In this document: piece by piece, positions 63,647 through 64,000 of the stretch | Layout of the letters: the number at the start of each line of letters is the position of its first letter | How positions within the stretch are numbered: position 1 is the first letter of the stretch | Source: Nonomuraea cypriaca | Lineage (GTDB): Bacteria; Actinomycetota; Actinomycetes; Streptosporangiales; Streptosporangiaceae | Assembly: GCF_015645445.1 (NCBI RefSeq) | Contig: NZ_JADOGI010000032.1 | Coordinates: forward strand, 1-64,000 | Reading direction: 5' to 3' | Length of the DNA stretch: 64,000 nt | The notes under the pieces: model-generated | Database searches by the model: none | What the model saw: only the letters and a program-made list of their open reading frames with translations | What the model was told of the DNA's origin: nothing | Made by a program: the position numbers and the translations under genes

Positions 63647-64000
63647 ATGTTTTCCCAAGCAAGGCGCATCGCGATCCCGCTCGCCGGCCTGGTGGCCGTC
63701 GGGCTGGCCGCGGGAACGATCAGCGGCGCGGCCGCCGCGACCGCACCCCCAGACGTCGTGTCCAAGAACGCCGCCACCCCGGCCGAGCAGGCGATCCAGT
63801 TCTGGACGCCGGACCGCATCAAGCTCGCCACCGACTACGACGACGCACTCGACCTGTCCTCCAAGGGCGTCAAGGGCAGCAACGACGCCCCCGACGGCCC
63901 CGCGGGCTCCGTCGCCCCGATCGGCGCGGAGAAGGCGAGGACCACGAAGAGCAAGCAGGTCAATCTGCCGAACACCGTCGGCCGCGTGTTCTTCACGCTG
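63647..64000 (+). CDS. Secreted protein, probable trypsin-like protease (partial)
   Basis: 118 codons to the right edge. ATG with GAGG upstream; signal peptide MFSQARRIAIPLAGLVAVGL ending near SGAAAATA. A propeptide-like stretch (TPAEQAIQFWTPDRIKLATD) is followed by VNLPNTVGRVFFTL, which resembles the start of the mature chain of secreted S1/V8-type proteases of actinomycetes. The catalytic residues lie beyond the window, so the family call is tentative. Confidence 0.6.
   Translation, partial: MFSQARRIAIPLAGLVAVGLAAGTISGAAAATAPPDVVSKNAATPAEQAIQFWTPDRIKLATDYDDALDLSSKGVKGSNDAPDGPAGSVAPIGAEKARTTKSKQVNLPNTVGRVFFTL

Overview
The window is high-GC actinobacterial DNA: very high third-position GC, many GTG and TTG starts, overlapping ATGA or TGATG gene junctions, a 2-oxoglutarate decarboxylase/dehydrogenase of the Kgd type, and KstR-type steroid control. 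Gene content and style suggest a filamentous actinomycete, probably Streptosporangiaceae (Nonomuraea-like). The genus is an inference. No rRNA, tRNA, CRISPR, prophage or intact insertion sequence was seen.

Layout. 1-240 is the 3' end of an rpoB that is not followed by rpoC, so probably a second, orphan rpoB paralogue. 344-7530 is a mixed accessory stretch: a secreted sugar dehydrogenase with a cellulose-binding domain, a NarL-type two-component pair, an FkbM methyltransferase, a Tat-exported metallophosphatase and two gene fragments. 7541-16597 is a steroid side-chain degradation block: a five-gene operon in the same order as the mycobacterial igr genes (chsE1, chsE2, chsH2, chsH1, ltp2), a divergent KstR-type repressor, an ECF sigma factor with a SnoaL-like tail, a FadA5-type thiolase and an MBL-fold hydrolase. 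16623-20780 holds GntR and LacI regulators, a LigD-type phosphoesterase with a decayed ligase half, and an AAA/DUF4143 ATPase preceded by a 23-bp repeat array. 20791-28383 is an L-fucose-type uptake and oxidation operon (FAH-family hydrolase, fuconate dehydratase, ketodeoxyfuconate dehydrogenase, ABC transporter, aldo-keto reductase). Its upstream region carries a near copy of the palindrome that sits in front of the GntR gene 12 kb away.

28762-40774 mixes a CYP124/125-like P450, a DUF559 protein, a frameshifted DUF2000 gene with its AraC partner, an uncharacterised glycan/lipid-like group (GDP-mannose dehydratase, glycosyltransferase, two methyltransferases, cyclase-like protein, DUF1702 protein), and a flavin/F420 enzyme-ferredoxin-alcohol dehydrogenase operon. 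40802-42100 is a Fic protein with a palindromic operator array. 42203-49091 is a second sugar operon (ROK regulator, ABC transporter, Gfo/Idh dehydrogenase, TIM-barrel isomerase). 49298-54737 has a 17beta-HSD4-like SDR, a second MBL hydrolase, a xi-class GST, an MFS transporter with an ArsR-like regulator, and a B3/4 protein. 54942-63254 is more housekeeping-like (kgd, DUF6104, DUF4097-PadR, quinone oxidoreductase, VapBC). A secreted protease-like gene runs off the right edge.

How the parts work together. Copies of the KstR motif TNNAACNNGTTNNA lie in front of the chsE1 operon, kstR itself (core only), fadA5, the P450, the GMD/glycosyltransferase divergent region and the ferredoxin-ADH operon. 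A KstR2-type motif is also present at the P450. The scattered lipid genes therefore look like one steroid regulon interleaved with two sugar-acid operons. The most notable observations are this regulon and its extension to the uncharacterised GMD-GT-MT-DUF1702 group, the GntR operator pair, several small repeat structures (5 x 23 bp array, 47-bp duplication creating a minicistron, 90-bp dispersed inverted repeat, Fic operator), and the orphan rpoB.
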